From: an uncultured Eubacteriales bacterium
GTDB taxonomy: Bacteria; Bacillota; Clostridia; Oscillospirales; Oscillospiraceae
Length of the DNA: 61,624 bases
Reading direction: 5' to 3'
NCBI GenBank assembly: GCA_900079765.1
Contig: LT599017.1
Location: 3,606,684 to 3,668,307, forward strand
In this document: positions 8,041 through 15,894 of the stretch, piece by piece
Layout: every line of letters begins with the position of its first letter
How positions within the stretch are numbered: the first letter of the stretch is position 1
Notes under the pieces: generated by a model
Told to the model about the DNA's origin: nothing
Databases searched by the model: none
What the model saw: the letters and a program-made list of their open reading frames with translations, nothing else
Position numbers and translations under genes: made by a program

Positions 8041-9474
8041 TCAGCGTTCCAATAGGCCGTACTTGGCAGAGAGGCCCTCGGTATCCCGAATGGGGGGCAC
8101 CTCAAGCTCGTTTCGCACCTGATTGCGCAGGTAAGCCACAGCCTCCTCCACTGGAAGAGTAATCTGCTTGTAACAGCCGTCAGCTCCCAGCTCCCGCTGC
8201 TCCGCCTCAGTGAAGTCGTTGGCCATGAGGAGGTTCTTGACTGTGACCGTCCCTTGGGCGAGCTCGTCCTCCCCCAGGAACGCGGCGAAGGGGATATGCA
8301 GCTTGTCGGCATAGGAGATCTTCTGCTTGAACTTTTTTTTCTCACAGTAGAGCTGGGCACGTACCCCGGCGCTCCGCAAAGCGGTGGCGAAGGAGATGGC
8401 GTGGGACAGATCATCGGTCATGGGCAAAATAAGCACGTCGGCGGGGGCGGCGTTGATGTCGGAACTTAACATCCCCTGCTCCTGCAAAATAAAGAAGAGA
8501 CGGGTTAAACCGATGGAAATACCCACTCCTGGCAGTTGTTTTTCTGTATAATATTCCGCTAAGTTATCATATCTGCCGCCCGAGCAGATGGAGCCCACCT
8601 CCGGGTGGTCCAGCATGACGGTCTCGTACACCGTGCCGGTGTAGTAGTCAAGACCCCGGGCGATGGTGAGGTCGATTTCAAAGTGGCTCTCAGGCACTCC
8701 GAAGGCGGACATGTACCGGGCCACGGTTCCCAGCTCCTCCAGTCCCAGGTCCAAAAGCTCGTTTTTCCCCTTAAATTCTTCCAGAGCTGCCAATGCGTCT
8801 GTCGATTGGAGCAAGGAGATGAGCTTTACAGCGGTTTCCTGGGGAACATCGAAATCCTCGGTCAGGATGGTGACCACCTTCTCGGGGCCGATCTTCTCCA
8901 GCTTGTCGATGGTGCGCATCACGTCCCCAGCGCGCTCACTCAGGCCCAGCAGGGCAAAGAGGCCGTTTAATACCTTGCGGTTATTTACCCGGAGCTTAAA
9001 GCGGCGCAGGCCCAGGGCGGTAAAGCTGCGGTAGATGATGGCGGGGATCTCAGCCTCATTCATGATGTCCAGCGCCCCGTCGCCAATCACGTCGATGTCG
9101 GCCTGATAGAACTCCCGGAACCGCCCCCGCTGGGCCCGCTCTCCCCGGTAGACCTTGCCGATCTGGAACCGGCGGAAGGGGAAGGCCAGCTCGTTGTAGT
9201 GCAGGGCCACGTATTTGGCGAGAGGGACCGTCAAATCAAACCGAAGGGACAGATCGCTGTCCCCCTTAGTAAAACGGTAAATTTGCTTTTCGGTTTCCCC
9301 GCCACCCTTGGCGAGGAGCACTTCGCTTGACTCGATGAGGGGTGTGTCGAGCCCTGTAAACCCGTAAAGCGCGTAGCTCTCCCGTAGGAGGGCCACCATC
9401 CGGTCGAACAGCACCTGTTCCCTGGGAAGCAGCTCCATAAAGCCCGAAAGCGTGCGGGGTTTTTGTATTGCCAT
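8041..9474 (-). CDS. hisS: Histidyl-tRNA synthetase
   Basis: This class II synthetase charges tRNA-His. Motif 1/2 regions (RFDLTVPLAKYVA, QIGKVYRGERAQRGRFREFYQ) and the HisA motif (ARGLDYYTGTVYET) are present. A C-terminal anticodon domain starts near residue 340. At 477 aa it is about 50 residues longer than typical HisRS; the extra length is in the C-terminal anticodon-binding part, ending in a charged tail. Preceded by a T-box leader and a promoter. Confidence 0.95.
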   Translation of the reverse strand: MAIQKPRTLSGFMELLPREQVLFDRMVALLRESYALYGFTGLDTPLIESSEVLLAKGGGETEKQIYRFTKGDSDLSLRFDLTVPLAKYVALHYNELAFPFRRFQIGKVYRGERAQRGRFREFYQADIDVIGDGALDIMNEAEIPAIIYRSFTALGLRRFKLRVNNRKVLNGLFALLGLSERAGDVMRTIDKLEKIGPEKVVTILTEDFDVPQETAVKLISLLQSTDALAALEEFKGKNELLDLGLEELGTVARYMSAFGVPESHFEIDLTIARGLDYYTGTVYETVMLDHPEVGSICSGGRYDNLAEYYTEKQLPGVGISIGLTRLFFILQEQGMLSSDINAAPADVLILPMTDDLSHAISFATALRSAGVRAQLYCEKKKFKQKISYADKLHIPFAAFLGEDELAQGTVTVKNLLMANDFTEAEQRELGADGCYKQITLPVEEAVAYLRNQVRNELEVPPIRDTEGLSAKYGLLER

Positions 9475-9620
9475 AATGATTTCTCCTTTTTGTAAAAGGT
9501 TTGAAGGTTAAATCGTAAGGTGTGGCATTCTTGACGTGTTGCCTTTGATTTTTCCCCATTCTTTAAAAACAACAAATGGGTCCCGCCGGAGGCGCGTCCC
9601 CCGGAGAAAAAGACGGAGGG

Positions 9621-9880
9621 AATCGAATTCCCCAAAAAAAGACGCTCCCGTCCCATCAATGGGACGAAAGCGCCCTGCTCTCGTGGTGCCACCCATGTTC
9701 AGCGGCGTAATAAACGCCGCCCTCCATGCTCCTGTTGCGGGGAGCGGCCGCGGATGTCTCCATCCCCGCTGCTGAGGCCGTCTTCCCCCGTTCCTTGCCG
9801 TAGGCCCCTCTCAGCCCAAAGGAGGCCTTCTCTGTCCGGTGGTGTACGGGCTACTCATGCCCCGTCGTCGCGGTGTTATT
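9621..9880 (-). promoter_or_regulatory. T-box leader of hisS
   Basis: Read on the minus strand, this leader has a long stem I with a GAGTAG-like box near the start and a GGCTGAGAGGGG distal region. The T-box core GGGTGGCACC (complement at 9685-9694) comes next, followed by a terminator hairpin and T run. Uncharged tRNA-His should stabilise the antiterminator and allow read-through into hisS, the HD gene and aspS. I could not fix the specifier codon with certainty. Confidence 0.88.
9634..9674 (-). terminator. T-box-controlled terminator
   Basis: On the minus strand CGTCCCattgatGGGACG extended by GCGCT/AGCGT forms the stem, followed by seven T (9634-9640). It is the terminator conformer that competes with the T-box antiterminator. 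Confidence 0.88.
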
Positions 9881-9885
9881 TGTTG

Positions 9886-9914
9886 ATACTAGCCCAAAAG
9901 GGTAGAAAAGTCAA
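9886..9914 (-). promoter_or_regulatory. hisS operon promoter
   Basis: Minus strand TTGACT, 17-nt spacer, TAGTAT. Transcription would begin about 9880, right at the T-box leader. Confidence 0.7.
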
Positions 9915-9917
9915 GCC

Positions 9918-10334
9918 CTATACCGTAAAGGGCGTGGTTTTCGGATTTAATATCTCTCTCCAGTCGAGGTCGCCCCGGGCCAAGCCGTGGATGAGCATCT
10001 CGGCGGTGCCCACGTTGGTGGCGTAGGGAATGTTGTACTGGTCACACAGGCGAGTGATATAGGTGAGGTCTGGATCCACCTCGCTGGACTGGGGGTCGCA
10101 GAAAAAGAGGACCATATCAATCTCGTTATAGGCGATGCGCGCGCCGATCTGCTGACTGCCGCCGTGGGCGCAGGAGAGGAAAAGGTGCACCGGTAGCCCG
10201 GTGGCCTCCGCAACCAGCTTGCCCGTACTGCTGGTTGCGCAGACAGTGTGTTTGGAGAGGATGCCACAGTAGGCGATGCAGAACTGGGTCATCAGCTCCT
10301 TCTTGCGGTCGTGAGCCATAAGTGCGATATTCAT
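9918..10334 (-). CDS. Methylglyoxal-synthase-like protein with altered catalytic residues
   Basis: Methylglyoxal synthase converts dihydroxyacetone phosphate to methylglyoxal and phosphate. The MGS fold is clear over 138 aa: N-terminal IALMAHDRKK, the ATSSTGKL phosphate loop, the FFCDPQ segment and IPYATNVGTAEMLI. The E. coli motif GGDQQ, whose Asp71 is the catalytic base, reads GGSQQ here. The His98 position (PHDPD in E. coli) reads EVDPD. H19, D20 and D101 equivalents are kept. It may therefore be inactive, or a sugar-phosphate binding or sensing derivative. The start at 10334 is the first Met that fits the family. Confidence 0.8.
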   Translation of the reverse strand: MNIALMAHDRKKELMTQFCIAYCGILSKHTVCATSSTGKLVAEATGLPVHLFLSCAHGGSQQIGARIAYNEIDMVLFFCDPQSSEVDPDLTYITRLCDQYNIPYATNVGTAEMLIHGLARGDLDWREILNPKTTPFTV

Positions 10335-10404
10335 TCGGGCCTCAATCCTTTCTGGCGCCCGCCGGTTCCCTCCAGCGGAGCGTGGGTTCATATTAGTTTT
10401 TTGT

Positions 10405-11142
10405 TCAGCGCAGGTTCATCAGCGGGACCTTTTGGCCCAGGAGCCTTCGCGCGATGTTGAGGTAGGCGACGGCGGCGCCCTTACGGCTCGCCAGAATTAA
10501 AGGCGTACCCGCGTTGGCAGCCAGGATGACCTGCTCATCCTCGGGCACCACGCCCAGAAGGGGCAGGCCCGCGGCGTCCATCGCGTCATCGATGGTGGTG
10601 TGCAGCCGCTTGAGGAGCTTTGGTTTCACCTTGTTCACCACCAGGTGGATGCGAGGCAGCTCCTTTGAAAGCTGGGCCACTACCCGCTGGGCGTCCCGCA
10701 GGGCGGAGGCGTCGGTATTGGAGACTACGATGGCCCGGTCCGCGCCACAGACCGCCAGCCGGAATCCTTCACCCAGGCCGGCGGGGGAGTCCATCAGGAT
10801 ATAGTCGTACTGCTCCTTTGCCTCCTTGAGAAAATGCGCCATCCGCTCCTCGGTCACGCCGGGGGGGAGGGACAGGGGCGCGGTGAGAAGGCTCAGATTC
10901 TCGATGACCGGGTGCCGGGCAGCGGCCCGCTGCAGGGAGCAGCGCCCCTCCAGAACGTCGGTAAAGTCCATCAGTGCTCGGTCGGTCATACCCAGGGAAA
11001 TATCCAGGTTCCGGAGCCCAATGTCCATGTCGATGCAAAGAACCCGGTTTCCCAGCGCGGCCAGACAGGAGGAGACGCCCCCGGTCAGGGAGGTCTTTCC
11101 GGTGCCCCCCTTACCTGATGTGACCACAATGGCGCAGCTCAT
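10405..11142 (-). CDS. minD: MinD-like septum-site ATPase
   Basis: This is a deviant Walker A ATPase: GKGGTGKTS at residues 10-18, switch region DMDIGLRNLD, and DSPAGLGEG as the switch II motif. A basic amphipathic C-terminal stretch (NIARRLLGQKVPLMNL) could be the membrane-targeting helix. MinD places the division septum with MinC and MinE or DivIVA. No minC or minE is adjacent, unlike many Clostridia, so a paralogous role is possible. Length of 245 aa is slightly short for MinD (about 265). Confidence 0.8.
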   Translation of the reverse strand: MSCAIVVTSGKGGTGKTSLTGGVSSCLAALGNRVLCIDMDIGLRNLDISLGMTDRALMDFTDVLEGRCSLQRAAARHPVIENLSLLTAPLSLPPGVTEERMAHFLKEAKEQYDYILMDSPAGLGEGFRLAVCGADRAIVVSNTDASALRDAQRVVAQLSKELPRIHLVVNKVKPKLLKRLHTTIDDAMDAAGLPLLGVVPEDEQVILAANAGTPLILASRKGAAVAYLNIARRLLGQKVPLMNLR

Positions 11143-11227
11143 AGCGTCCCTCCCAGAAGATACGAAGTCATTCTATCATAAAATAGACAAGATTTCAACG
11201 ATTTTTTGTGCAAACTATCCTGAAATT

Positions 11228-11938
11228 TCAAAGAGGTGCCTTCTGGATTTTGGCCCATCGCCGGGGGTACCCCTTCGGGGTGGGGGCGACCTTTTCGATG
11301 ACCACCACCCGGTGAATAATATCGGTGCCGGGAATGGCATAGTCGTAAGGCAAAAGCACTTTACCCCCAAGCAACTGAATTCCGGTCATCGCAGTTGAGA
11401 GCTCTTCATCGCTGCTCACCGACTTGAGGGCCAGGAACCTGCCCCCCATCTTCACATAGGGGAGACATAGCTCGGAGAGGAGCCGCAGGTCGGCCACCGC
11501 CCGGCTGATGGCAAAGTCGTATCCATCCCGGTAGCCTGGCTTTAACGCCTGTTCTTCGGCTCGGGCGTGGAGGCATTCTACGTCCTCCGCACCCAAGGCG
11601 GTGCAGACTTCTCGCAGCCAGTCGACTCGCTTGCCAAGGCTATCGAGCAGGGTAAGCTGAATCGTCGGCTCCAGCAGGCGCATGGGCAGGCCGGGAAAGC
11701 CAGCACCCGTGCCCACATCAATGACCCGCTTGCCCCGAAAGTCCGCCGCGCCTAAGACAGCTGAAGAGTCTAAGAAGTGCAGCGCGGCTACTTGCGCGGG
11801 GTCAGTAATGGCGGTCAAGTTCATAACTTCATTTTTTTCAATAAGAAGCCTCCCATATTCGGAAAGCTTTTCCGGTACGTCCGGGGAGGGGGGGATGATG
11901 TGGAGGCTTTCAAGCCCGGCCCGGATCAGTTCTTCCAT
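11228..11938 (-). CDS. rsmG: 16S rRNA m7G527 methyltransferase RsmG (GidB)
   Basis: This enzyme methylates G527 of 16S rRNA with SAM. The SAM motif VIDVGTGAGFPGLPM and the NLTAI motif near residue 55 are clear, and 236 aa is the usual length. The start at 11938 (MEELIRAG) is chosen over an upstream Met because the extension is not protein-like. It overlaps the 3' end of the small membrane-protein gene by 13 nt. It belongs to the conserved origin-proximal group with parB, parA and noc, though serS and mscL are interposed here. Confidence 0.92.
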   Translation of the reverse strand: MEELIRAGLESLHIIPPSPDVPEKLSEYGRLLIEKNEVMNLTAITDPAQVAALHFLDSSAVLGAADFRGKRVIDVGTGAGFPGLPMRLLEPTIQLTLLDSLGKRVDWLREVCTALGAEDVECLHARAEEQALKPGYRDGYDFAISRAVADLRLLSELCLPYVKMGGRFLALKSVSSDEELSTAMTGIQLLGGKVLLPYDYAIPGTDIIHRVVVIEKVAPTPKGYPRRWAKIQKAPL

Positions 11939-12297
11939 GATCTCACCCCAAAGTTGCTGAGCAGACCTGGAATCCCGCTCCAGAGACCCAGCACGGACAA
12001 CACGGCGCACAGCCCCAGCGTGCCGAGGAACAGGATGCGCTGGAGGGCGCTATGTGACTTCTCCTGATACCAGAGTACAACCAGGGAGGCGGTTACACCG
12101 CCCAGGGCGGGGCAGACCAGCAGACCGCCAACGCCGTGGAGGTAGGAGCCGAAGGCCAGGGAATAGGTGACAAGGAGCACCATGAGAACCATGTACACCA
12201 CGCCCACCCATGCCCAGACCCGTTTGAGGGGGCTTGCATAGACCACGGGGGCGCTCTCTTCCGAAGAAGGCAGAGGGTCCTTTTTTTCGTCCGGCAT
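11926..12297 (-). CDS. Small membrane protein (123 aa), function unknown
   Basis: An acidic N-terminus (about 25 residues) is followed by three likely membrane spans (residues about 28-48, 55-76 and 86-110). There is no recognised motif. The gene starts 3 nt after mscL stops and overlaps rsmG, so it lies in one transcript with both. It may be an accessory membrane protein; no function is claimed. Confidence 0.65.
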   Translation of the reverse strand: MPDEKKDPLPSSEESAPVVYASPLKRVWAWVGVVYMVLMVLLVTYSLAFGSYLHGVGGLLVCPALGGVTASLVVLWYQEKSHSALQRILFLGTLGLCAVLSVLGLWSGIPGLLSNFGVRSWKN

Positions 12298-12300
12298 TGG

Positions 12301-12744
12301 TTACTCCTTACCCTCCTTCAGCAAATCACGAATCTCTGTGAGCAGGACCACGTCCGCGCTGGGGGCGGGGGGCGCGGCGGGGGGTGTCTCCTTCCTGCGG
12401 TGGAAGGTGTTGAGGAGTTTGACAATGACGAAGACGGCCAACGCCATGATGAGGAAATTGATGACAGCGTTGAGGAAGTTGCCATAATTTAAAGTGTTGG
12501 GGGTCTCGGTAACCACGCCGAAGAGGTTGGGCAAAGTCAGCTTCATAGCGGAAAAGTCCACGCCGCCCAGGAAGATGGACACAATAGGCATGATCACGTC
12601 AGCGGTAAGAGAACTGGTAATAGAGGAAAACGCGCCGCCGATGATTACGCCGACGGCCAGATCCATCACATTTCCCCGGGCGATAAACTGCTTGAATTCC
12701 CCCAGCAGCCCGTGGGCCTTGCCCCCCACGTCTTTTACGTTCAT
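12301..12744 (-). CDS. mscL: Large-conductance mechanosensitive channel
   Basis: This pentameric channel releases solutes on hypo-osmotic shock. The N-terminal helix KEFKQFIARGNVMDLAVGVIIGGAF-type signature (here GEFKQFIARGN then VMDLAVGVIIGG) and TM1/TM2 are typical. The length of 147 aa is normal. TM2 (FLIMALAVFVIVKLL) is followed by a Pro/Ala linker and a charged C-terminal helix. A long possibly structured leader lies upstream (12745-13053). Confidence 0.93.
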   Translation of the reverse strand: MNVKDVGGKAHGLLGEFKQFIARGNVMDLAVGVIIGGAFSSITSSLTADVIMPIVSIFLGGVDFSAMKLTLPNLFGVVTETPNTLNYGNFLNAVINFLIMALAVFVIVKLLNTFHRRKETPPAAPPAPSADVVLLTEIRDLLKEGKE

Positions 12745-12769
12745 AAAATTACCTTCTTTATTATCGTTG

Positions 12770-13045
12770 TTTACCCCACGTCAGGCATACGGGAGCATTT
12801 AAGTTAGAGCAGCAGTACCACAGCCAGCCGTTAATTAGGCGTGGCTGCCCCAGATATCTCAGACTGGTCCGTCGCTCCGGGTGAGACGAAAGCCTCAGTT
12901 GCAGACCCCACATTACCTCTTCATACCAGGTTTCATGCAGGACGCAAACAAGGGTCCCACAGGTAGTCGGAGAACGTTTCGTTGCCTCCGCCACTAGGTC
13001 GGAAAGAGCGTCAACAGGAGAGGGGATAAGCGGTCCATACGGAGT
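12770..13045 (-). ncRNA. Candidate structured RNA (6S-like?) between serS and mscL
   Basis: This 270-nt stretch has no convincing ORF; a 77-codon frame at 12761-12994 has no SD or protein-like composition. On the minus strand it contains several nested stems. These are CGGAG/CTCCG, GACCC/GGGTC enclosing ACCT/AGGT, TGAGGC-TTTC-GTCTCA, CCAG/CTGG, and CAGCCA/TGGCTG with GCC/GGC inside. A long rod with small hairpins on either side of a central region recalls 6S RNA. It has no SRP, tmRNA or RNase P signatures. It could instead be a leader of mscL. Identity not established. Confidence 0.4.
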
Positions 13046-13053
13046 CGTATCCT

Positions 13054-14358
13054 TTATTTTTTTGGTGTCAAAACGGCTTTTCCGCCCATATAGGGCTGGA
13101 GAACCTTGGGGACCAGGACGGTGCCGTCGCTCTGGAGGTTGTTTTCCAGCAGGGCGATGAGCATACGGGGGGGTGCCACGCAGGTGTTGTTGAGAGTGTG
13201 GGGGAGGTAGGTCCTGCCGTCCTCGCCCTTGACGCGAATCTTCAGCCGCCGCGCCTGGGCGTCACCCAGGTTGGAGCAGGAACAGACTTCAAAAAACTTC
13301 TGCTGCCGGGGGCTCCACGCCTCAATGTCGCAGGACTTGACCTTCAGGTCAGCCAGGTCCCCGGAGCAGCACTCCAGCTGGCGGACGGGAATGTCCATAC
13401 TGCGGAAGAGCTCCACCGAAAACCTCCAGAGCTTTTCGTACCAGTCCATGCTCTCCTCCGGCGTGCACAGGACAATCATCTCCTGCTTTTCAAACTGGTG
13501 GATGCGGTAGACGCCCCGCTCTTCGATGCCGTGGGAGCCTTTTTCCTTGCGGAAGCAGGGGGAATATGAGGTAAGGGTCTGGGGCAGGGCGTTTTCAGGA
13601 AGCATTTGGTCAATATACCGGCCGATCATGGAGTGCTCGCTGGTGCCGATGAGATAGAGATCCTCGCCCTCTATTTTATACATCATGGCGTCCATATCGG
13701 TCTGGCTCATGACGCCCTCCACTACGTTACCATGGATCATGAAGGGGGGGATGCAATAGGTGAAACCCTTATCGATCATGAAGTCCCGCCCGTAGGCCAG
13801 CACCGCCTCGTGGAGCCGGGCGATGTCCCCCAGCAGGTAGTAAAAACCAGCTCCCGAGACCCGACCCGCAGCCTCCAGGTCGATGCCGTCGAAGGAGTCC
13901 ATAATCTCCGTGTGGTAGGGGATGGGGAAGCTGGGTACGGACGCCTCTCCAAAGCGCTCCACTTCCACGTTCTGCTCGTCGCTCTTACCGATGGGCACGC
14001 TGGGATCGATGATGTTGGGAATAACCAGCATGAGCTTACGCAGCTCCTCGGCAAGCTCGGACTCCCGTTCCTCCAGCTCAGTGAGACGCTGGGCATCGGC
14101 GGTGACCTGGGCCTTCACTGCCTCGGCCTCGGCCAGCTTAGAGGGGTCTTTTTTGCTTTGCCCCATAAGAATGCCTACTTGCTTAGAAAGCGCGTTGCGG
14201 GCGGTGCGCAGCTCCTGGGCGGCCTGGATCGTGTCCCGATTCTCCTTGTCCAGAGCTAAGACCTGATCCACCAGAGGGAGTTTTTCATCCTGAAACTTCT
14301 TTTTAATGTTCTCCTTGACGCTTTCGGGGTTCTCCCGAAAAAATTTAATATCCAGCAT
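13054..14358 (-). CDS. serS: Seryl-tRNA synthetase
   Basis: This class II synthetase charges tRNA-Ser (and tRNA-Sec). It has the N-terminal coiled-coil arm (residues 30-105) and motif 2 (PCFRKEKGSHGIEERGVYRIHQFEK-type, seen in two parts). The C-terminal core includes SCSNLGDAQARRL. Motif 3 reads NNTCVAPPRMLIALLEN where most bacterial SerRS have NGSGLAVGR; the ATP-binding Arg is kept. Length of 434 aa is normal. A parS palindrome lies 43 nt upstream of the start. Confidence 0.92.
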   Translation of the reverse strand: MLDIKFFRENPESVKENIKKKFQDEKLPLVDQVLALDKENRDTIQAAQELRTARNALSKQVGILMGQSKKDPSKLAEAEAVKAQVTADAQRLTELEERESELAEELRKLMLVIPNIIDPSVPIGKSDEQNVEVERFGEASVPSFPIPYHTEIMDSFDGIDLEAAGRVSGAGFYYLLGDIARLHEAVLAYGRDFMIDKGFTYCIPPFMIHGNVVEGVMSQTDMDAMMYKIEGEDLYLIGTSEHSMIGRYIDQMLPENALPQTLTSYSPCFRKEKGSHGIEERGVYRIHQFEKQEMIVLCTPEESMDWYEKLWRFSVELFRSMDIPVRQLECCSGDLADLKVKSCDIEAWSPRQQKFFEVCSCSNLGDAQARRLKIRVKGEDGRTYLPHTLNNTCVAPPRMLIALLENNLQSDGTVLVPKVLQPYMGGKAVLTPKK

Positions 14359-14400
14359 TGATTGTTACACCTCATTTAATAGTTTGCATGGGACCGACGA

Positions 14401-14416
14401 TGTTTCACGTGAAACA
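14401..14416. other. parS site 1
   Basis: TGTTTCACGTGAAACA is a perfect copy of the 16-bp parS palindrome that ParB (Spo0J) loads onto. It touches the stop codon of the coiled-coil gene at 14417 and lies upstream of serS. Confidence 0.92.
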
Positions 14417-14986
14417 TCAGGGCTCCGCCTTCTGGATGCCAAGAGCGGCGAGGAGGGCGTCATACTGATCGGCAGGGGAGGGGCCATCGGAGATGGCGGA
14501 GCTTGTCTGTGGCAGCGAAGCGGGAAGGCCGGTGGCTTCAAACTGCTCAATGAGTGTTTTAGCGTCCGACCGGGAGCCCTTGGAGTAGGCCCGCTGGATG
14601 CGCCAGAACCAATCCATAGCCTGAAGCTGCTTCTCCTGCTCAGCGCTGGTTTTTTCCATTTCCAATCGCTCCTTTTCGAGGGCGGTGATGCGCAGGTCCA
14701 GCTTATCTACCTGTTCGGTCAGGTCCGCGTTCTCCTCCTGGAGACGCTTATTGGTGTCTACCAGAGTCTCCACCGATTGGAAGGAACTCATTGTGTCCTT
14801 CAGGCCTGAGATGGCGGCCTCGCTGCTGCGCTGCTGCATGAAGTAGGACAGGAGCAACAGCAAAAAGGCGGCGGCGAAGAGAATGGCGAGGTAGCCCACC
14901 ACAGAGACCTTTTTCTTTGGCCGGGACTGGTCAGCCTCACGCTGGAGACGATGGTGCTCCTCCCGGCGGTCTTGTTCCTGATTCAT
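14417..14986 (-). CDS. Single-pass membrane protein with coiled coil (189 aa)
   Basis: The N-terminal 30 residues are charged (about 7 E/D and 9 R/K). One membrane span follows (residues about 30-50: VVGYLAILFAAAFLLLLLSYF), then a coiled coil rich in E/K/Q/L (about 65-125) and a C-terminal soluble part. That topology resembles FtsL/DivIC-like or cell-surface scaffold proteins. It starts 2 nt after the parB stop, so it is co-transcribed with parA-parB; a role in chromosome or division processes is an inference from that. Family not recognised. Confidence 0.7.
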   Translation of the reverse strand: MNQEQDRREEHHRLQREADQSRPKKKVSVVGYLAILFAAAFLLLLLSYFMQQRSSEAAISGLKDTMSSFQSVETLVDTNKRLQEENADLTEQVDKLDLRITALEKERLEMEKTSAEQEKQLQAMDWFWRIQRAYSKGSRSDAKTLIEQFEATGLPASLPQTSSAISDGPSPADQYDALLAALGIQKAEP

Positions 14987-14988
14987 TC

Positions 14989-15891
14989 TCAGCGGCCTCC
15001 CTTCCCGCTACGGGGCATCTGCTCCAGAATGTCCAGAAGCGCGGTGAGGTCGTTGTCGTCGTAGTACTCCAGCTCTACTTTGCCCTTTTTCGCACCGTGG
15101 CTGATAGAGACTTTGCGGCCCAGCCGGGCGGACAGGTCCTTGGCGGCGGCCTCACGATAGATCTTGTTCGGATCCTCCGGAATGGGTTGGGGCTGGCCGT
15201 CCCCGTCCAGATTTTCTTCTTCCTTAAGAAGACGCTTGACCAGCGCCTCGGTCTGACGAACGGACAGGTCCTCGTCGATAATGCGCTGGGCGGTCTCCTT
15301 TTTTAAAATGTTGCGGGGGAGAGGCAGAAGGGCCCGGGCATGCCCTGCAGACAGCTTGCCCCGTTCCAACAGATGGCGAACCGGATCGGGCAGAGAGAGA
15401 AGGCGCATTGCGTTGGTGACGGCGGGCCGGGACTTGCCGACTTGCTGGGACACCTCCTCCTGGGTGAGGCCGTATTCCTCCATAAGCACTTTGTATCCGG
15501 CGGCCTCTTCAATGGGGTTTAAGTCCTCGCGCTGGAGATTTTCGATCAGGCCCAGCTCCATGACCTTGCGGTCATCGGCCTCGATGATCATGGCGGGGAC
15601 CTCGGTGAGACCCGCAAGCTTGGAAGCTCGCCAGCGCCGCTCCCCGGCAATAATCTGATAATAGCCAGAAGAGAGCCGCCGTACGGTGAGGGGCTGGATG
15701 AGACCGTGGTTGCGGATAGAATCAGCCAGGTCGTTTAGTGCCTCGTCGTCAAAGTGCTTGCGGGGCTGTTTGAGCCCCGGTTCCACCTGGGCAATGGGGA
15801 GGAGTACGGAGCCGCCCTCCTGGGTTTGAAGAGCCGCATCCCCCAGGAGAGAGCCCAGGCCCTTGCCCAGGCCCCGGTCTTTCGTAGCCAT
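14989..15891 (-). CDS. parB: ParB/Spo0J chromosome-partitioning protein
   Basis: This is a CTP-dependent DNA clamp that loads at parS and organises the origin. The N-terminal ParB/Srx domain has GERRWRASKLAGL and the ENLQREDLNPIEEA motif. A central HTH (TQEEVSQQVGKSRPAVTNAMRLL) is followed by a C-terminal dimerisation region. The 300-aa length is usual. It lies 3 nt after parA. Three parS sites flank the operon. Confidence 0.95.
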   Translation of the reverse strand: MATKDRGLGKGLGSLLGDAALQTQEGGSVLLPIAQVEPGLKQPRKHFDDEALNDLADSIRNHGLIQPLTVRRLSSGYYQIIAGERRWRASKLAGLTEVPAMIIEADDRKVMELGLIENLQREDLNPIEEAAGYKVLMEEYGLTQEEVSQQVGKSRPAVTNAMRLLSLPDPVRHLLERGKLSAGHARALLPLPRNILKKETAQRIIDEDLSVRQTEALVKRLLKEEENLDGDGQPQPIPEDPNKIYREAAAKDLSARLGRKVSISHGAKKGKVELEYYDDNDLTALLDILEQMPRSGKGGR

Positions 15892-15894
15892 AGG

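Noticed and set aside
12761-12994. 77-codon minus-strand frame between serS and mscL
   Set aside because: No SD, no protein-like pattern, and it overlaps conserved-looking RNA helices.
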